The position numbers and the translations under genes were made by a program. Source: Gammaproteobacteria bacterium (GTDB lineage Bacteria > Pseudomonadota > Gammaproteobacteria > Pseudomonadales > Pseudohongiellaceae). From it: a DNA stretch of 56,292 nt. Numbering within the stretch: the stretch's first letter is position 1; each line of letters starts with the position of its first letter. The notes below the pieces were generated by a model that saw only the letters and a list, made by a program, of their open reading frames with translations, made no database searches and had not been told where the DNA came from. Below, one piece after another: positions 16,482 through 26,168 of this stretch. The stretch spans positions 1 to 56,292 of the forward strand of contig JAURCS010000018.1 of NCBI GenBank assembly GCA_030828385.1, given 5' to 3'.

Positions 16482-16564
16482 ATCAACAAATAAATCTTTA
16501 TCTGCCTCAGTTCAGAAAGAAATTGGCTGTGCCATTTTCAAACCCGTTTTCCACCACAAGATAA
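16478..16564 (+). pseudogene. Truncated start of the downstream MSHA gene (PilN-like)
   Basis: From ATG 16478, overlapping the mshI stop by three bases, the frame reads MNQQINLYLPQFRKK. That is the standard opening of the PilN-like MSHA protein usually encoded next to mshI. After about 15 codons similarity ends and the frame stops at 16564. The rest of the MSHA operon is absent. The break lies close to where the opposing small gene also loses its C-terminus (16507-16896). Confidence 0.75.
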
Positions 16565-16896
16565 AAAATTTCATCAACAGAGTCTGATCGCGTCATTAAA
16601 TTCTCTGTATCTGATCTAATGGCAATGATTTGTTTATAAGTACCCAGGTAATCCAGTAACTTCAAATATTGCGCCAGATCCGAGTCTTTGAGTATAGCGT
16701 TGTATTGTTGCGTGCAGTGTTGTCGAAAATAGTTTTCATCGTGACTTGATAGAAAATTGTCCATCGTGACCTGAAAAAATTCCACAATTTGCATTGATGT
16801 TTCTTCATCCTGGGTTTTGAAATAAACACTGGTAACAAAAAAACCAGCAACAATATTGATTAATACTGCGAAGAGTGATAATAAAGTTTTATTCAT
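16507..16896 (-). CDS. Hypothetical membrane-anchored protein, probably C-terminally truncated
   Basis: I do not recognise this 129-residue protein. It starts MNKTLLSLF with a hydrophobic segment at about residues 4-25, a likely signal anchor, followed by a soluble alpha/beta-like part with many acidic and aromatic residues. The pattern (helices, then strand FYLVVENGFENGTANFFL) faintly recalls small NTF2-like domains that would need another strand or two. The frame ends inside the truncated MSHA gene on the opposite strand, so the natural C-terminus was probably lost at the same breakpoint. A longer start at 16965 exists but has no clear ribosome site. Confidence 0.45.
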   Translation of the reverse strand: MNKTLLSLFAVLINIVAGFFVTSVYFKTQDEETSMQIVEFFQVTMDNFLSSHDENYFRQHCTQQYNAILKDSDLAQYLKLLDYLGTYKQIIAIRSDTENLMTRSDSVDEIFYLVVENGFENGTANFFLN

Positions 16897-17069
16897 GTGT
16901 GAACCAGACAGATGTGTCTCAGCTGTATGATTATTTATTTCTGCTAGAAAGCAGGAGTACAGCAATGAGCATAGCCGAAGCGATCAGACTTGTGAATAAG
17001 CAGGAAGCTGCGAAATTACCATAGCTGGTAAATCAGAGGGGGGTTATTTCAACGGTGGGGCTAGCGTAA

Positions 17070-18494
17070 TTATTCCACTGCTTCCGGACTGCCGCTCTCC
17101 ATGCCAAGTTCCTTGATCTTGCGGGTCAGGGTGTTCCTGCCCCAGCCAAGGAGTTCAGAGGCATCACGCTTGCGGCCACCACTGTACTTGAGGGCAACAT
17201 CAATCATGCATTTCTCAAACAGTGGTGTAGCCTGTTGCAGAATGCCGGAATGACCCAGGCTGAGTTCCTGGTCGGCCCAGCTTTTCAGGCTCAGCACCCA
17301 GTTACCGGTGACGGCTTCCTCGTCACTGGGATTGAGGAACTCTTCTGGCAGGTCGTTGATGTGTATTTCACGTCCGGATGCCATCACGGTTATCCAGCTG
17401 CAAAAATTTTCCAGTTGGCGAACATTACCCTGCCACGGCAGGCCAGTCAGGTACTGGGTGGTTTCTGCCCGCAGTTCTTTCTTTTCCACGCCCATTTGCT
17501 GGGCTGCCCTGCCAAGAAAATGTTCCATCAGGGCAGGGATATCTTCCCTGCGGTCTGACAGTTTTGGCAGGTGTATAGGAATAACATTCAGGCGGTGATA
17601 AAGGTCTTCACGGAACAGGTGTTCCTTTACCCTTTCTTCCAGAGTCTGGTGAGTGGCTGCAATGACGCGAACATCAGCCTTGATCGGGGTTAATCCACCG
17701 ACGCGGTAAAATTCACCATCGGATAATACTCGCAGCAGTCGGGTCTGCGTTTCCATCGGCATGTCGCCAATTTCATCGAGAAACAGCGTACCGCCATCAG
17801 CCTGCTCGAAACGACCAACGCGCAATTGCGTGGCGCCGGTAAAGGCGCCTTTCTCATGGCCAAATAATTCTGACTCGATCAGGTCTTTGGGAATGGCTGC
17901 CACGTTCAGGGGAATATAAGGCTTGTCTGCCCGTGGGCTATGTTTGTGCAAGGCCTGGGCAACCAGTTCCTTGCCGGTTCCTGACTCGCCCTTAATGAGC
18001 ACCGTGATATTGGAATGTGAAAGACGACCGATGGCACGAAACACTTCCTGCATGGCAGGTGCTTCACCAATAATTTCTTTGGCCTCTATTTTGGGAGCTT
18101 CAGTGGGTGTCATTTTATATTCGCTGGCATGATTGACGGCCCGCTGGGCTACGGCAACAGCATCATTCACATCAAAAGGTTTTGGCAGGTATTCAAACGC
18201 ACCGCGTTTGTAGGATTTAACCGCGCTACCCAGATCAGAATGGGCCGTCATGATAATCACGGGAATCTGTGGAAAGGCGTCCTGGATCTGTTCCAGTAAC
18301 TCCAGACCATCAATACCGGGCATGCGAATATCGCTGATTATCGCATCAGGCTGGCTATCCTTGAGTTTTTCAAGCAGGCCATTGCCGCTTTCAAAGCTCT
18401 CACTATTGAAGCCGGCTTTTTCCAGAGCCTTTTCCAGTACCCATCTAATCGAGCGGTCATCATCAATAATCCATATAAGACTTTTGCCTGGCAT
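17070..18494 (-). CDS. ntrC: Nitrogen regulation response regulator NtrC
   Basis: NtrC is the sigma-54 activator of nitrogen-limitation genes. The 474-residue protein has a receiver domain with Asp12/Asp13, phospho-accepting Asp55 (IISDIRMPG) and Lys in LPKPFD. An AAA+ domain follows from about residue 140, with Walker A GESGTGKE, the sigma-54 loop GAFTGA and DEIGDMP. A Fis-type helix-turn-helix ends the protein ([22 protein letters not shown]). Its start overlaps the ntrB stop by one base. A palindrome matching the NtrC box lies upstream of ntrB, suggesting autoregulation. Confidence 0.97.
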   Translation of the reverse strand: MPGKSLIWIIDDDRSIRWVLEKALEKAGFNSESFESGNGLLEKLKDSQPDAIISDIRMPGIDGLELLEQIQDAFPQIPVIIMTAHSDLGSAVKSYKRGAFEYLPKPFDVNDAVAVAQRAVNHASEYKMTPTEAPKIEAKEIIGEAPAMQEVFRAIGRLSHSNITVLIKGESGTGKELVAQALHKHSPRADKPYIPLNVAAIPKDLIESELFGHEKGAFTGATQLRVGRFEQADGGTLFLDEIGDMPMETQTRLLRVLSDGEFYRVGGLTPIKADVRVIAATHQTLEERVKEHLFREDLYHRLNVIPIHLPKLSDRREDIPALMEHFLGRAAQQMGVEKKELRAETTQYLTGLPWQGNVRQLENFCSWITVMASGREIHINDLPEEFLNPSDEEAVTGNWVLSLKSWADQELSLGHSGILQQATPLFEKCMIDVALKYSGGRKRDASELLGWGRNTLTRKIKELGMESGSPEAVE

Positions 18495-19636
18495 TACGAT
18501 TCTTCCTCCAGCTTATCCGGTACTTTTTCATTCGACAAGGGCAGGGATATAGTAAAGCACGTCTCACCTTCATGACTGTCGCACTCTATGAGACCGTTAT
18601 GATTTTTTAGTATGTTTTGCGAAAGTGATAATCCCAGACCAGTGCCATTTGCTCTGCCACTAATCAATGGATAGAAAATATTTTCAAAAAGCTCCTGTTC
18701 AATTCCCGGGCCGTTATCGATAATTTCGATTTTGGCGACCAGCTTGTGCATGACGGGACCAATAGTCACGTGGTTTACAGTCCGTGTTCTGAGAATGATT
18801 TTTGGATTTTTTACAGCATGCTCTGACTCAGTTAATGACTGCATGGCATTGCGTACAATATTTAGTACAGCCTGGATTAATTGCGCCATGTCTCCAGTTA
18901 TTTCGGGAATACTGGGGTCATAATCCTTTTCTACTTCAATAGAGCCTCTGGTTTCCGCGATGACCAGGTTATATACGCGTTCAAGGACTTCATGGATATT
19001 CAGCTGCTGCAATGCCGGTTTCTGGTATTGACCGGTAAGCCTGTCGATCAGCCCCACAAGACGGTCGGCTTCCTCGATAATCACATTGGTATAGTCTTTC
19101 AGGTTGTTATCAGCAAGTTCTTCGGCAAGCAGCTGGGCAGCACCGCGTATTCCACCGATGGGGTTTTTAATTTCATGTCCGAGGCCTCTGACCAGACCCA
19201 GCGTGGTCTCGTGGTTGGATATCAGCATTTCCTTGCGTGAGATATTGTAGGAACGATCAAGCTCCTGAATCTCGAGCATAATATAGGTATCATTTTCGTA
19301 GATAAGCCTGCTGGCAGAGTAATCTACAGTCAAACGATTGGTGTTGGCTTTTACCAGTTTCACCTTCCTGGCGATAAAGGTAACACCATTGTCCTTAACA
19401 TTTTTAAGCGCTTTAACGAGCTCTTTTACATTAAGCAGAACATCAGCAATGTAGGTGTTGTGACTATGCCTGTCGCTAGTTTCCAGTAAGGCTTCTGCGG
19501 CGGGATTTATGTAAATCACGTGCAGGTCCTTATCCAGCAAAATGATTGCTGTGGTCAGATTGTCCAGCAGGCTGGTATTAAGATTGTCTGTGTTCAATTT
19601 AAGTGCAAGCCTGTCAGGTATTAATTCGGCATTCAT
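18494..19636 (-). CDS. ntrB: Nitrogen regulation sensor histidine kinase NtrB
   Basis: A 380-residue cytoplasmic kinase/phosphatase that controls NtrC phosphorylation in response to PII. A PAS domain occupies about residues 25-130 (IILLDKDLHVIYINPAAEALL). The H-box has His154 in GLGHEIKNPIGGIRGAAQLL. The ATPase domain has VLNIVRNAMQSL (N-box), DNGPGI and GTGLGLSLS. There is no transmembrane segment. It is coupled to ntrC. In Pseudomonas glnA lies nearby upstream; here the next gene is thiI, divergent, and glnA is absent. Confidence 0.97.
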   Translation of the reverse strand: MNAELIPDRLALKLNTDNLNTSLLDNLTTAIILLDKDLHVIYINPAAEALLETSDRHSHNTYIADVLLNVKELVKALKNVKDNGVTFIARKVKLVKANTNRLTVDYSASRLIYENDTYIMLEIQELDRSYNISRKEMLISNHETTLGLVRGLGHEIKNPIGGIRGAAQLLAEELADNNLKDYTNVIIEEADRLVGLIDRLTGQYQKPALQQLNIHEVLERVYNLVIAETRGSIEVEKDYDPSIPEITGDMAQLIQAVLNIVRNAMQSLTESEHAVKNPKIILRTRTVNHVTIGPVMHKLVAKIEIIDNGPGIEQELFENIFYPLISGRANGTGLGLSLSQNILKNHNGLIECDSHEGETCFTISLPLSNEKVPDKLEEES

Positions 19637-19753
19637 AAACCCTTCATCTCAATCACTCAGACAAATACCTTTTGAATCAAAGGTACAGCAAATAGCGCAC
19701 CAAGTTATAACATATTGATATATATAGATATTAATTACTTTTCAATAGTTATA

Positions 19754-19770
19754 CGCACTATTATAGTGCA
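19754..19770. promoter_or_regulatory. NtrC-type operator upstream of ntrB
   Basis: GCAC-TATTATA-GTGC (19755-19769) is a perfect 7-bp-arm palindrome that fits the GCAC-N7-GTGC pattern of known NtrC sites. It lies about 120 bases upstream of ntrB in the gap with thiI. A possible half site GCAC follows at 19697-19700. In relatives such sites control glnA-ntrBC; here only ntrBC (and divergently thiI) could be served. Confidence 0.65.
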
Positions 19771-19900
19771 AATGGAAATTTTAAACCCACAAAAACGCCC
19801 CAACATGATGCATTTTCTTCAAAACCTCGGTGAGACGCCATTGCCTGATTTATATATAATTCCGGCCCCATAATTCCCGAAGTAGCAAGTCCCTGTTGAT

Positions 19901-21367
19901 ATGAATTACCTGATCAAATACTCGCCGGAAATAACGATTAAAAGTCGTCTGATCAGAAAGAGTCTTGCCAAGCAGTTGAGAAGAAATCTCAGCATCCAGT
20001 TGAGAAGGTTGTCCCAGGACATAGAAATTCAAAAATGCTGGGATCACATTGAGGTAACAGTTCTTGCAAGTGATGAGCATCTTCAGCACCAGGTAGAGCA
20101 GGTTCTGGCAAGAACCCAGGGGATCTGCTTTTTCGAGCGGGTGCAGGTTCGCAGGGCAAATACACTGGAAGAAATTCTTTCCCATACCTTACCGGTTTTT
20201 CAGGAAAGACTTGATAGTCGTACTTTTGCTGTGCGCTGTCGGCGCACTGGCTTGCATGCCTTTGATTCCATGGACGTTGAAAAGTTTGTGGGAAGTGGCC
20301 TTGTCAGCAAGACAGTTGCCCTTGGTGTGAACCTTTCTCAACCGGACATTACTGTGAAGCTTGAACTACGAGATGACATGCTTTACCTGGTTGAGAAAAA
20401 AATCCCCGGGCTTAACGGTTTTCCTCTTGGTTTTCAGGATGGTGCCTTGTCACTGTTATCGGGAGGGTTTGATTCATCAGTGTCCAGCTACCTGGCAATG
20501 AGGCGGGGGCTGATTACACATTTCTGCTTTTTTAATCTCGGTGGTAAAGCCCATGAAGTCGCAGTGAAGGAAGTGGCGCTTTACCTTTGGCTGCGCTATG
20601 GCTCGACACATCCAGTCAAATTTATCACTGTGCCATTTGGGGATGTTGTCAGTGAAATACTGGAAAAGGTAGACAACTCCCAGATGGGGGTTGTTCTCAA
20701 ACGAATGATGTTGCGTGCAGCCAGCCACGTAGCGCAACTGATGAAACTGGAGGCCATAGTTACCGGTGAAGCAATTGCGCAAGTCAGCAGTCAGACCTTG
20801 CCTAACCTTGCGGTTATCGACAAAGTAAGTGATGTACTTGTGCTCAGGCCGCTGGCGATGATGAATAAACAGGATATTATCGATATTGCCAGGGAAATTG
20901 GTACAGAGGAATTCTCCGCAATAATTCCAGAATATTGTGGCGTCATATCCGTCAAGCCAACTACCCGGGCCAGAATGCACAAGATTGAAAAGCAGGAAAG
21001 CCGCTTTGATTTTTCCATCCTGGATAAGGCGCTGGCTAATCTTGTCAGGGAGAGAATAGATAAACTGGACCTGGATAGTGGAGCATTCAATAGCGCTATT
21101 CGAATAGCAGCCATTCCAGGCTCAGATGATGTGGTACTGGATATCAGGCATCCGGATGAAGAAGAGCAGCAGCCCCTGGTGCTACCCGGGCACAAGGTGG
21201 AAAAACTGCCATTTTATAAACTTAATACGAGATTTGTTGAGTTGCCTCGGCAAGCGTCCTACTTGCTGTACTGTGAACAAGGGATAATGAGTAAGCTGCA
21301 CGCGTCCTATTTGAGAGATGAGGGTTATGACAATGTCGGCGTCTATTCCCCAAACAGTGCGATTTAG
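19901..21367 (+). CDS. thiI: tRNA uridine 4-sulfurtransferase / thiamine sulfurtransferase ThiI
   Basis: ThiI makes 4-thiouridine at tRNA position 8 and provides sulfur for thiamine thiazole. The 488-residue protein has an N-terminal ferredoxin-like/THUMP region (about 1-165) and the PP-loop LSGGFDSSVSSY near residue 187. Cys in PEYCGVI corresponds to E. coli Cys344, and a C-terminal rhodanese domain carries persulfide Cys458 (LLYCEQGIMSKL). All catalytic cysteines are present. It is divergent from ntrB and followed by typA, the Pseudomonas order with glnA removed. Confidence 0.96.
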   Translation: MNYLIKYSPEITIKSRLIRKSLAKQLRRNLSIQLRRLSQDIEIQKCWDHIEVTVLASDEHLQHQVEQVLARTQGICFFERVQVRRANTLEEILSHTLPVFQERLDSRTFAVRCRRTGLHAFDSMDVEKFVGSGLVSKTVALGVNLSQPDITVKLELRDDMLYLVEKKIPGLNGFPLGFQDGALSLLSGGFDSSVSSYLAMRRGLITHFCFFNLGGKAHEVAVKEVALYLWLRYGSTHPVKFITVPFGDVVSEILEKVDNSQMGVVLKRMMLRAASHVAQLMKLEAIVTGEAIAQVSSQTLPNLAVIDKVSDVLVLRPLAMMNKQDIIDIAREIGTEEFSAIIPEYCGVISVKPTTRARMHKIEKQESRFDFSILDKALANLVRERIDKLDLDSGAFNSAIRIAAIPGSDDVVLDIRHPDEEEQQPLVLPGHKVEKLPFYKLNTRFVELPRQASYLLYCEQGIMSKLHASYLRDEGYDNVGVYSPNSAI

Positions 21368-21504
21368 CATTTAAGTGAGATTGGACAGCGGCTTCCTTAC
21401 GTAAATTCCTCCCCTTTTGGGTAATCTGTAATATTGCATCCAGACCGGGCAGCCCGGCTGAGAGCTGTTTCAAACGCCATTGGCAGCAAGTAAAAACTAA
21501 ATCC

Positions 21505-21532
21505 TTACCAATACAGAAAGAACCTGTATAAT
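21505..21532 (+). promoter_or_regulatory. Candidate sigma-70 promoter of typA
   Basis: TTACCA (21505-21510), a 16-base spacer and a perfect TATAAT (21527-21532) lie about 30 bases before the typA start codon. Confidence 0.6.
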
Positions 21533-21562
21533 CGCCGCTTTTCGCGAATTCCGGATACTCCA

Positions 21563-23386
21563 TTGATAGAAAAAATCAGAAATATTGCCATTATTGCCCA
21601 TGTTGACCACGGTAAAACAACTCTCGTTGATAAGCTGTTACAGCAATCGGGAACCCTGAGCTCGCGCGGCCCGGAAGTTAAGCGCGTGATGGATTCCAAT
21701 GATCAGGAGAAAGAGCGTGGTATCACGATTCTGGCCAAGAATACTGCAGTAAGTTGGCAGGACTATCGTATTAATATTGTAGATACCCCGGGACATGCTG
21801 ACTTTGGTGGTGAAGTTGAACGTGTGCTGTCTATGGTCGACAGTGTCTTGCTACTGGTTGATGCCGTGGAAGGGCCAATGCCACAAACGCGATTTGTAAC
21901 GCAGAAGGCCTTTGCCCGTGGCTTACGCCCGATTGTAGTTATCAACAAAATCGATCGTGATGGGGCCAGACCGGACTGGGTACTCAATGAGGTTTTTGAT
22001 TTGTTCGATCGTTTGGGGGCCACGGAAGAACAGCTGGATTTTCCGATTATTTATGCCTCCGCGCTGGAAGGCAGAGCCGGTATAGAAGCGGATCAGTTGG
22101 AAGACAATATGGATAGTCTTTTCAAACTGATTGTGGATGAAGTGCCTGCGCCTGATGTCGATGCTGAAGGTCCTTTTCAGTTACAGATAAGCGCTCTGGA
22201 TTATAGCTCCTATGTCGGTGTCATCGGTGTTGGTCGTATCTCCAGAGGCAAGGTGAAACTGAATATGCCCATTGTCGTGATAGATCGCGAAGGCAAAAGC
22301 AGAAAAGCCAAGATCGGTCAGATCAAGACCTACATGGGGCTTGAGCAGGTTGATGCCACCGAAGCATCCGCCGGCGATATTATCTGTGTTACCGGGATAC
22401 CTGAATTAAATATCAGTGATACGCTGTGTGATCCAGATAAACCTGAAGCACTGCCCCCACTTACCGTTGATGAGCCAACCATCAGCATGACTTTTCAGGT
22501 CAATGATTCGCCTTTTGCGGGACTGGATGGCAAATATGTTACAACCCGAAATATCAAGGAAAGGCTGGAAAGAGAATTAATCCATAATGTTGCCTTGCGT
22601 GTAGAACCCGGTGACAGCGCAGAAAAATTCAAGGTTTCCGGTAGAGGCGAATTACACCTGTCGGTGTTGATTGAGACCATGCGCCGGGAAGGTTTTGAAC
22701 TTGCCGTGTCACGTCCGGAAGTAGTTATCAAGGAAGTCGATGGCGAGATGCTGGAGCCTTATGAAAACCTGGTGGTAGATGTTGAAGAGGAGCACCAGGG
22801 TGCGGTAATTGAAGAGCTGGGGCTGCGCAAGGCAGAAATGATGGATATGACATCCGATGGCCGGGGACGTACCCGGGTCACTTTCAATGTGCCTACACGT
22901 GGCTTGATTGGTTTTCGCACACAGTTTCTTGGCATGACCTCTGGTTCAGGCATCATGACTCATGTCTTTGACAAATTCGGTCCCATCAAGAAAGGGGATA
23001 TTGCAGCGCGTAATAACGGTGTTTTGATTTCCATGGTGAAAGGTAAAGCGCTGGGTTATTCGCTTTTTACTTTGCAGGAAAGAGGACGACTGTTTATTGA
23101 GCCTAACAGTGAAGTGTATGAAGGCATGGTTATCGGCTTGCACAGCCGGGAAAACGATCTGTCGGTGAATCCTACAAAAGGAAAGCAATTGACCAATGTC
23201 AGAGCCTCGGGCACAGATGAAAATATTCTGCTGACGCCTCCGGTAAGACATAGTCTTGAGCAGGCTATGGAATTTATTGCCAGTGATGAGTTGGTAGAAA
23301 TCACGCCGAACCATATTCGTATCCGAAAGCAGTACCTGACAGAAAATGAGCGCAAGCGCCAAAGCCGTGGCAGTGATCTCAGATAA
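21563..23386 (+). CDS. typA: Ribosome-associated GTPase TypA/BipA
   Basis: A 607-residue translational GTPase of the EF-G family, involved in ribosome assembly and stress adaptation, especially at low temperature. G1 is AHVDHGKTT near residue 11, G2 is [14 protein letters not shown]3 is DTPGHADF and G4 is NKID. Domains II, III and V and the TypA-specific C-terminal region follow ([42 protein letters not shown]). The start is TTG: the family begins [11 protein letters not shown], which fits only this codon, and no strong ribosome site is visible. Confidence 0.96.
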   Translation: MIEKIRNIAIIAHVDHGKTTLVDKLLQQSGTLSSRGPEVKRVMDSNDQEKERGITILAKNTAVSWQDYRINIVDTPGHADFGGEVERVLSMVDSVLLLVDAVEGPMPQTRFVTQKAFARGLRPIVVINKIDRDGARPDWVLNEVFDLFDRLGATEEQLDFPIIYASALEGRAGIEADQLEDNMDSLFKLIVDEVPAPDVDAEGPFQLQISALDYSSYVGVIGVGRISRGKVKLNMPIVVIDREGKSRKAKIGQIKTYMGLEQVDATEASAGDIICVTGIPELNISDTLCDPDKPEALPPLTVDEPTISMTFQVNDSPFAGLDGKYVTTRNIKERLERELIHNVALRVEPGDSAEKFKVSGRGELHLSVLIETMRREGFELAVSRPEVVIKEVDGEMLEPYENLVVDVEEEHQGAVIEELGLRKAEMMDMTSDGRGRTRVTFNVPTRGLIGFRTQFLGMTSGSGIMTHVFDKFGPIKKGDIAARNNGVLISMVKGKALGYSLFTLQERGRLFIEPNSEVYEGMVIGLHSRENDLSVNPTKGKQLTNVRASGTDENILLTPPVRHSLEQAMEFIASDELVEITPNHIRIRKQYLTENERKRQSRGSDLR

Positions 23387-23410
23387 TCTTTAAAGAACCT
23401 CTGATTAATA

Positions 23411-23848
23411 ATGTTGGCATTAATTCAGCGGGTAACTGCTGCACAGGTTGAAATAGAAGGACGCATTGCTGGCGCTATCGGCCAGGGCTTGCTGGTGTTT
23501 CTGGGAGTCGAAAAAAATGACTCCCGGGAAGATGCCGACAAGCTGTTAAAAAAAGTACTGGCCTATCGTGTTTTTTCTGATGCTGATGAAAAAATGAATC
23601 TCAGCCTCAGCGATATCGCAGGGGGCTTGCTGGTGGTTTCACAATTTACCCTGGCCGCCGATACCGGGAAGGGCTTACGCCCGAGCTTTTCCAGTGCCAA
23701 GCCACCGCAGGAAGCCCAGGCTTTATATAATTATTTCGTAGAACAGGCGCAGAGTATTCATAGTGTCGTGGCGACCGGCGAGTTTGCTGCGGATATGAAA
23801 GTCTCCCTAACCAATGACGGGCCGGTTACCTTTTTGTTGAATAGCTGA
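23411..23848 (+). CDS. dtd: D-aminoacyl-tRNA deacylase
   Basis: A 145-residue enzyme that hydrolyses D-aminoacyl- and glycyl-mischarged tRNAs. Family motifs are [17 protein letters not shown] at the start, the active-site region [17 protein letters not shown] near residues 78-94, and NDGPVTFLL at the end (the Gly-cis-Pro motif). It follows typA by 24 bases, so it is probably co-transcribed, and is convergent to tatC. Confidence 0.95.
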   Translation: MLALIQRVTAAQVEIEGRIAGAIGQGLLVFLGVEKNDSREDADKLLKKVLAYRVFSDADEKMNLSLSDIAGGLLVVSQFTLAADTGKGLRPSFSSAKPPQEAQALYNYFVEQAQSIHSVVATGEFAADMKVSLTNDGPVTFLLNS

Positions 23849-23912
23849 TTCTGATTAAATAGCTGACTTAGACTGCTTGACTGAAATTGGTTGCTGGCTA
23901 TTCTTCAATAAA

Positions 23913-23935
23913 CTGATTGGCTAGCCTCCAATCAG
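23913..23935. terminator. Inverted repeat between convergent dtd and tatC
   Basis: CTGATTGG and CCAATCAG are exact 8-bp arms around a 7-base loop, in the short gap between convergent genes. A bidirectional terminator is likely from position, although the T-run on either side is poor. Confidence 0.4.
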
Positions 23936-23939
23936 CCCC

Positions 23940-24734
23940 TTACTTTTTACCCTCAGTATCCTCAGTATCATCGCTGCTTTCTGCTTCAACTTCCTTGTGC
24001 AGAATCCTGCCAGCGAGAACGCCCACCTCAAATAACATCCACATGGGAATAGCGACAAAAGCCTGTGACAGGGGATCCTGAGGCGTGAGAAACATGCCGG
24101 CAACAAAGCAGCCAATAATGATATAGGGTCTCTTTTCCGCCAGTTTATTAGGTGTGGTAACCCCGGAAAAAATTAGCAGCAGGGTGGCGATGGGGATTTC
24201 AAACACCAGGCCAAAAACCAGAAATAGTGACAGGACAAAATCCAGATACTGGGTAATGTCTGTCATCACGGCCACCGTTTCCGGCGCACTGTTTACAAAA
24301 AAGGCAAAGACGTAGTTAAACACCAGATAGTAAGCAAAGGCGATGCCCAGATAAAACAGCACCACACTGGACAGGAGTATAGGCATGGTGACCCTGATTT
24401 CATTTCTGTATAGTCCCGGGGATATAAAAGCCCAGGCCTGATGCAGGATGAACGGCACGCCAAGAAACAATGCGGCATAGATGGATGTTTTAAAAGGGAT
24501 CATAAAGGGTGAGGTAACGCCCGTCGCGATCATGTTTGATCCTTCCGGTAATACATCACGCAGGGGTTGTGAGATAAAAATATACAGATCATTCCCGAAC
24601 GGAAAGATACAAAGAAAAAGCACAAGCACGACGAGCAGACAGCGTAACAGTCGGTCTCTCAACTCCACAAGATGTGAGATCAGGGGCTGTTCTGTTGGTT
24701 CATCGTCCAGCTTGGGTTGTTCGGTATCGGTCAT
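23940..24734 (-). CDS. tatC: Twin-arginine translocase subunit TatC
   Basis: TatC is the membrane receptor for twin-arginine signal peptides. The 264-residue protein has six predicted membrane helices and the family N-terminal motif LISHLVELRDRLLR with conserved Glu. The periplasmic loop holds FMIPFKTSIYAALFLGVPFIL and FISPGLYRNE, and the C-terminal part GMFLTPQDPLSQAFVAIPMWMLFEVG. It ends in an acidic cytoplasmic tail. It starts 11 bases after tatB in the tatABC operon. Confidence 0.97.
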   Translation of the reverse strand: MTDTEQPKLDDEPTEQPLISHLVELRDRLLRCLLVVLVLFLCIFPFGNDLYIFISQPLRDVLPEGSNMIATGVTSPFMIPFKTSIYAALFLGVPFILHQAWAFISPGLYRNEIRVTMPILLSSVVLFYLGIAFAYYLVFNYVFAFFVNSAPETVAVMTDITQYLDFVLSLFLVFGLVFEIPIATLLLIFSGVTTPNKLAEKRPYIIIGCFVAGMFLTPQDPLSQAFVAIPMWMLFEVGVLAGRILHKEVEAESSDDTEDTEGKK

Positions 24735-24745
24735 TGCGGCAAAAA

Positions 24746-25327
24746 TTATTTTTCAGTGTTATCCGGCTTGTCAGCCTCATTATCTTTCACATCAGGTGTA
24801 GCAGATGTTTGTGTTGTGTTGCTGGTTTTGCCCGGTTCTGTGTTTGCTGAATCAGTCTGCTCTGTGGTCTTGCTGGCAGGAGCTGTTGTACTTTTAGTGC
24901 TTCCCGTGCTTCCAGCAGTTCTGGCAGCCGGGTCATTGGTTGGCAGTTTTTCTATGGGATCGGCACTGTCTTCGACGTCGGAGTCAGCAGAGTCTTGTGA
25001 CTCAGACGTGGTATCAGTTAAACCTTTAGTGATATCCAGATCCTTCTTTATGGATTCTGCTTCACTTTTAACGGATTCAATGGAATTGGTAATCTGGGAT
25101 TTTGTATTGTTGAACTTTTCCATGATGGCTTCGTTTCGAAGTTGTCGACGGATTTCATCAGCGCCCACTTCCTGCTCAATTTCCCGTTTTATATTATTAA
25201 AGCTTCTGCGCAATCTTCCTATCCACAGACCCAGGGTTTTAATGGCGCCAGGCAGGCGATCGGGACCCAGCACCAGCAGGGCAACAACGCAAATAATTAT
25301 TAATTCAAAAAAACTGGGATCGAACAT
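24746..25327 (-). CDS. tatB: Sec-independent translocase protein TatB
   Basis: TatB partners TatC in signal-peptide recognition. The N-terminus ([20 protein letters not shown]) is the single membrane helix with Glu8, followed by the GPDRLP hinge and an amphipathic helix ([11 protein letters not shown]). From about residue 95 the 193-residue protein becomes a low-complexity Ser/Thr/Asp tail, as is common in TatB. It lies between tatA and tatC. Confidence 0.95.
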   Translation of the reverse strand: MFDPSFFELIIICVVALLVLGPDRLPGAIKTLGLWIGRLRRSFNNIKREIEQEVGADEIRRQLRNEAIMEKFNNTKSQITNSIESVKSEAESIKKDLDITKGLTDTTSESQDSADSDVEDSADPIEKLPTNDPAARTAGSTGSTKSTTAPASKTTEQTDSANTEPGKTSNTTQTSATPDVKDNEADKPDNTEK

Positions 25328-25397
25328 CTGTAACCGGATTCAGCTACACAAAAGCAGCCTGTGGAGTTATGAATATTAGAAAAAGTCAGTAATGAAA

Positions 25398-25649
25398 TCA
25401 GGACAGTTTTTCGTCAGAGGTTTCTTCTACCTTTTCTGCTTTCACATCAAAGGTATCATTTTCCTCTTCAATCTGTGGTTTTGAATCCTCAGACTTTTTA
25501 TCATCTTCCTCTCCCATGGCGTTCTTGAAGCCCTTCAAGGCACCACCAAGATCAGAGCCAATATTTTTTAGTTTCTTGGTACCAAATACCAATATCACAA
25601 TGCCCAAGATAATAAGCAGTTGTGTGACACTTATTCCGCCAAGTCCCAT
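25398..25649 (-). CDS. tatA: Sec-independent translocase protein TatA
   Basis: The pore-forming Tat component, 83 residues: short N-terminus [10 protein letters not shown], membrane helix [13 protein letters not shown], the FGTKKL hinge, an amphipathic helix ([12 protein letters not shown]) and an acidic tail. An AGGAGG ribosome site precedes the ATG. It opens the tatABC operon and lies 167 bases after hisE on the same strand, the Pseudomonas hisIE-tatABC order. Confidence 0.96.
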   Translation of the reverse strand: MGLGGISVTQLLIILGIVILVFGTKKLKNIGSDLGGALKGFKNAMGEEDDKKSEDSKPQIEEENDTFDVKAEKVEETSDEKLS

Positions 25650-25816
25650 GATTACCTCCTAAAACCTTAATGTTAGTACGACTAACCTAATCGGGCGATT
25701 ATTGTAACAGAAGGCCCCTGCGATTAAGTATTGAATTCATTCAGTCATTCTTTCAGTTATCTTGTCAGTGATAACAGATAATTGAAGAGGCCGGTGTCCC
25801 GGCATCACAGAACGAC

Positions 25817-26149
25817 TTAACTCTGCTCACGTGATGCTTTTTCGTCCAGACCACTGACGCCAAAGCGTCTCTCAAGCTCGGCCAATACGGCGTCAGGCCC
25901 TGTTTCAAGCTTTGCCAGCATGACCAGTGTGTGAAACCAGAGATCAGCTGTTTCGTAAATGACATGGTCCAGATCGCCGTTGACCTCAGCTTCCCTTGCA
26001 GCCTCAATAGTTTCATCTGCTTCTTCCGCCACTTTGGCAAGAATTTTTTCCAGCCCCTTGTGATGCAGCTGCGCTACATAGGATGAATCGGGGGCAGCCG
26101 ATTTACGCTCTTCTATTATGGCAGCCAGTTTCTGCAAAGTGTCGGTCAT
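25817..26149 (-). CDS. hisE: Phosphoribosyl-ATP pyrophosphatase (HisE)
   Basis: HisE hydrolyses phosphoribosyl-ATP to phosphoribosyl-AMP, step two of histidine synthesis. It is a 110-residue all-alpha MazG-like protein with metal-binding acidic residues in [13 protein letters not shown] and [14 protein letters not shown]. The start is taken at ATG 26149 (MTDTLQKL), the family length; an upstream in-frame ATG would add 26 unrelated residues overlapping hisI. HisE and HisI are separate proteins here, unlike the enterobacterial fusion. Confidence 0.95.
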   Translation of the reverse strand: MTDTLQKLAAIIEERKSAAPDSSYVAQLHHKGLEKILAKVAEEADETIEAAREAEVNGDLDHVIYETADLWFHTLVMLAKLETGPDAVLAELERRFGVSGLDEKASREQS

Positions 26150-26168
26150 GATTATTTCGCTTCCAGCA

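Noticed and set aside
16965-17024. A 19-codon frame (MSIAEAIRLVNKQEAAKLP) with an AGGAG-like sequence upstream
   Set aside because: Too short and without recognisable family; it may be chance or another fragment at the MSHA junction. I could not support it as a gene.
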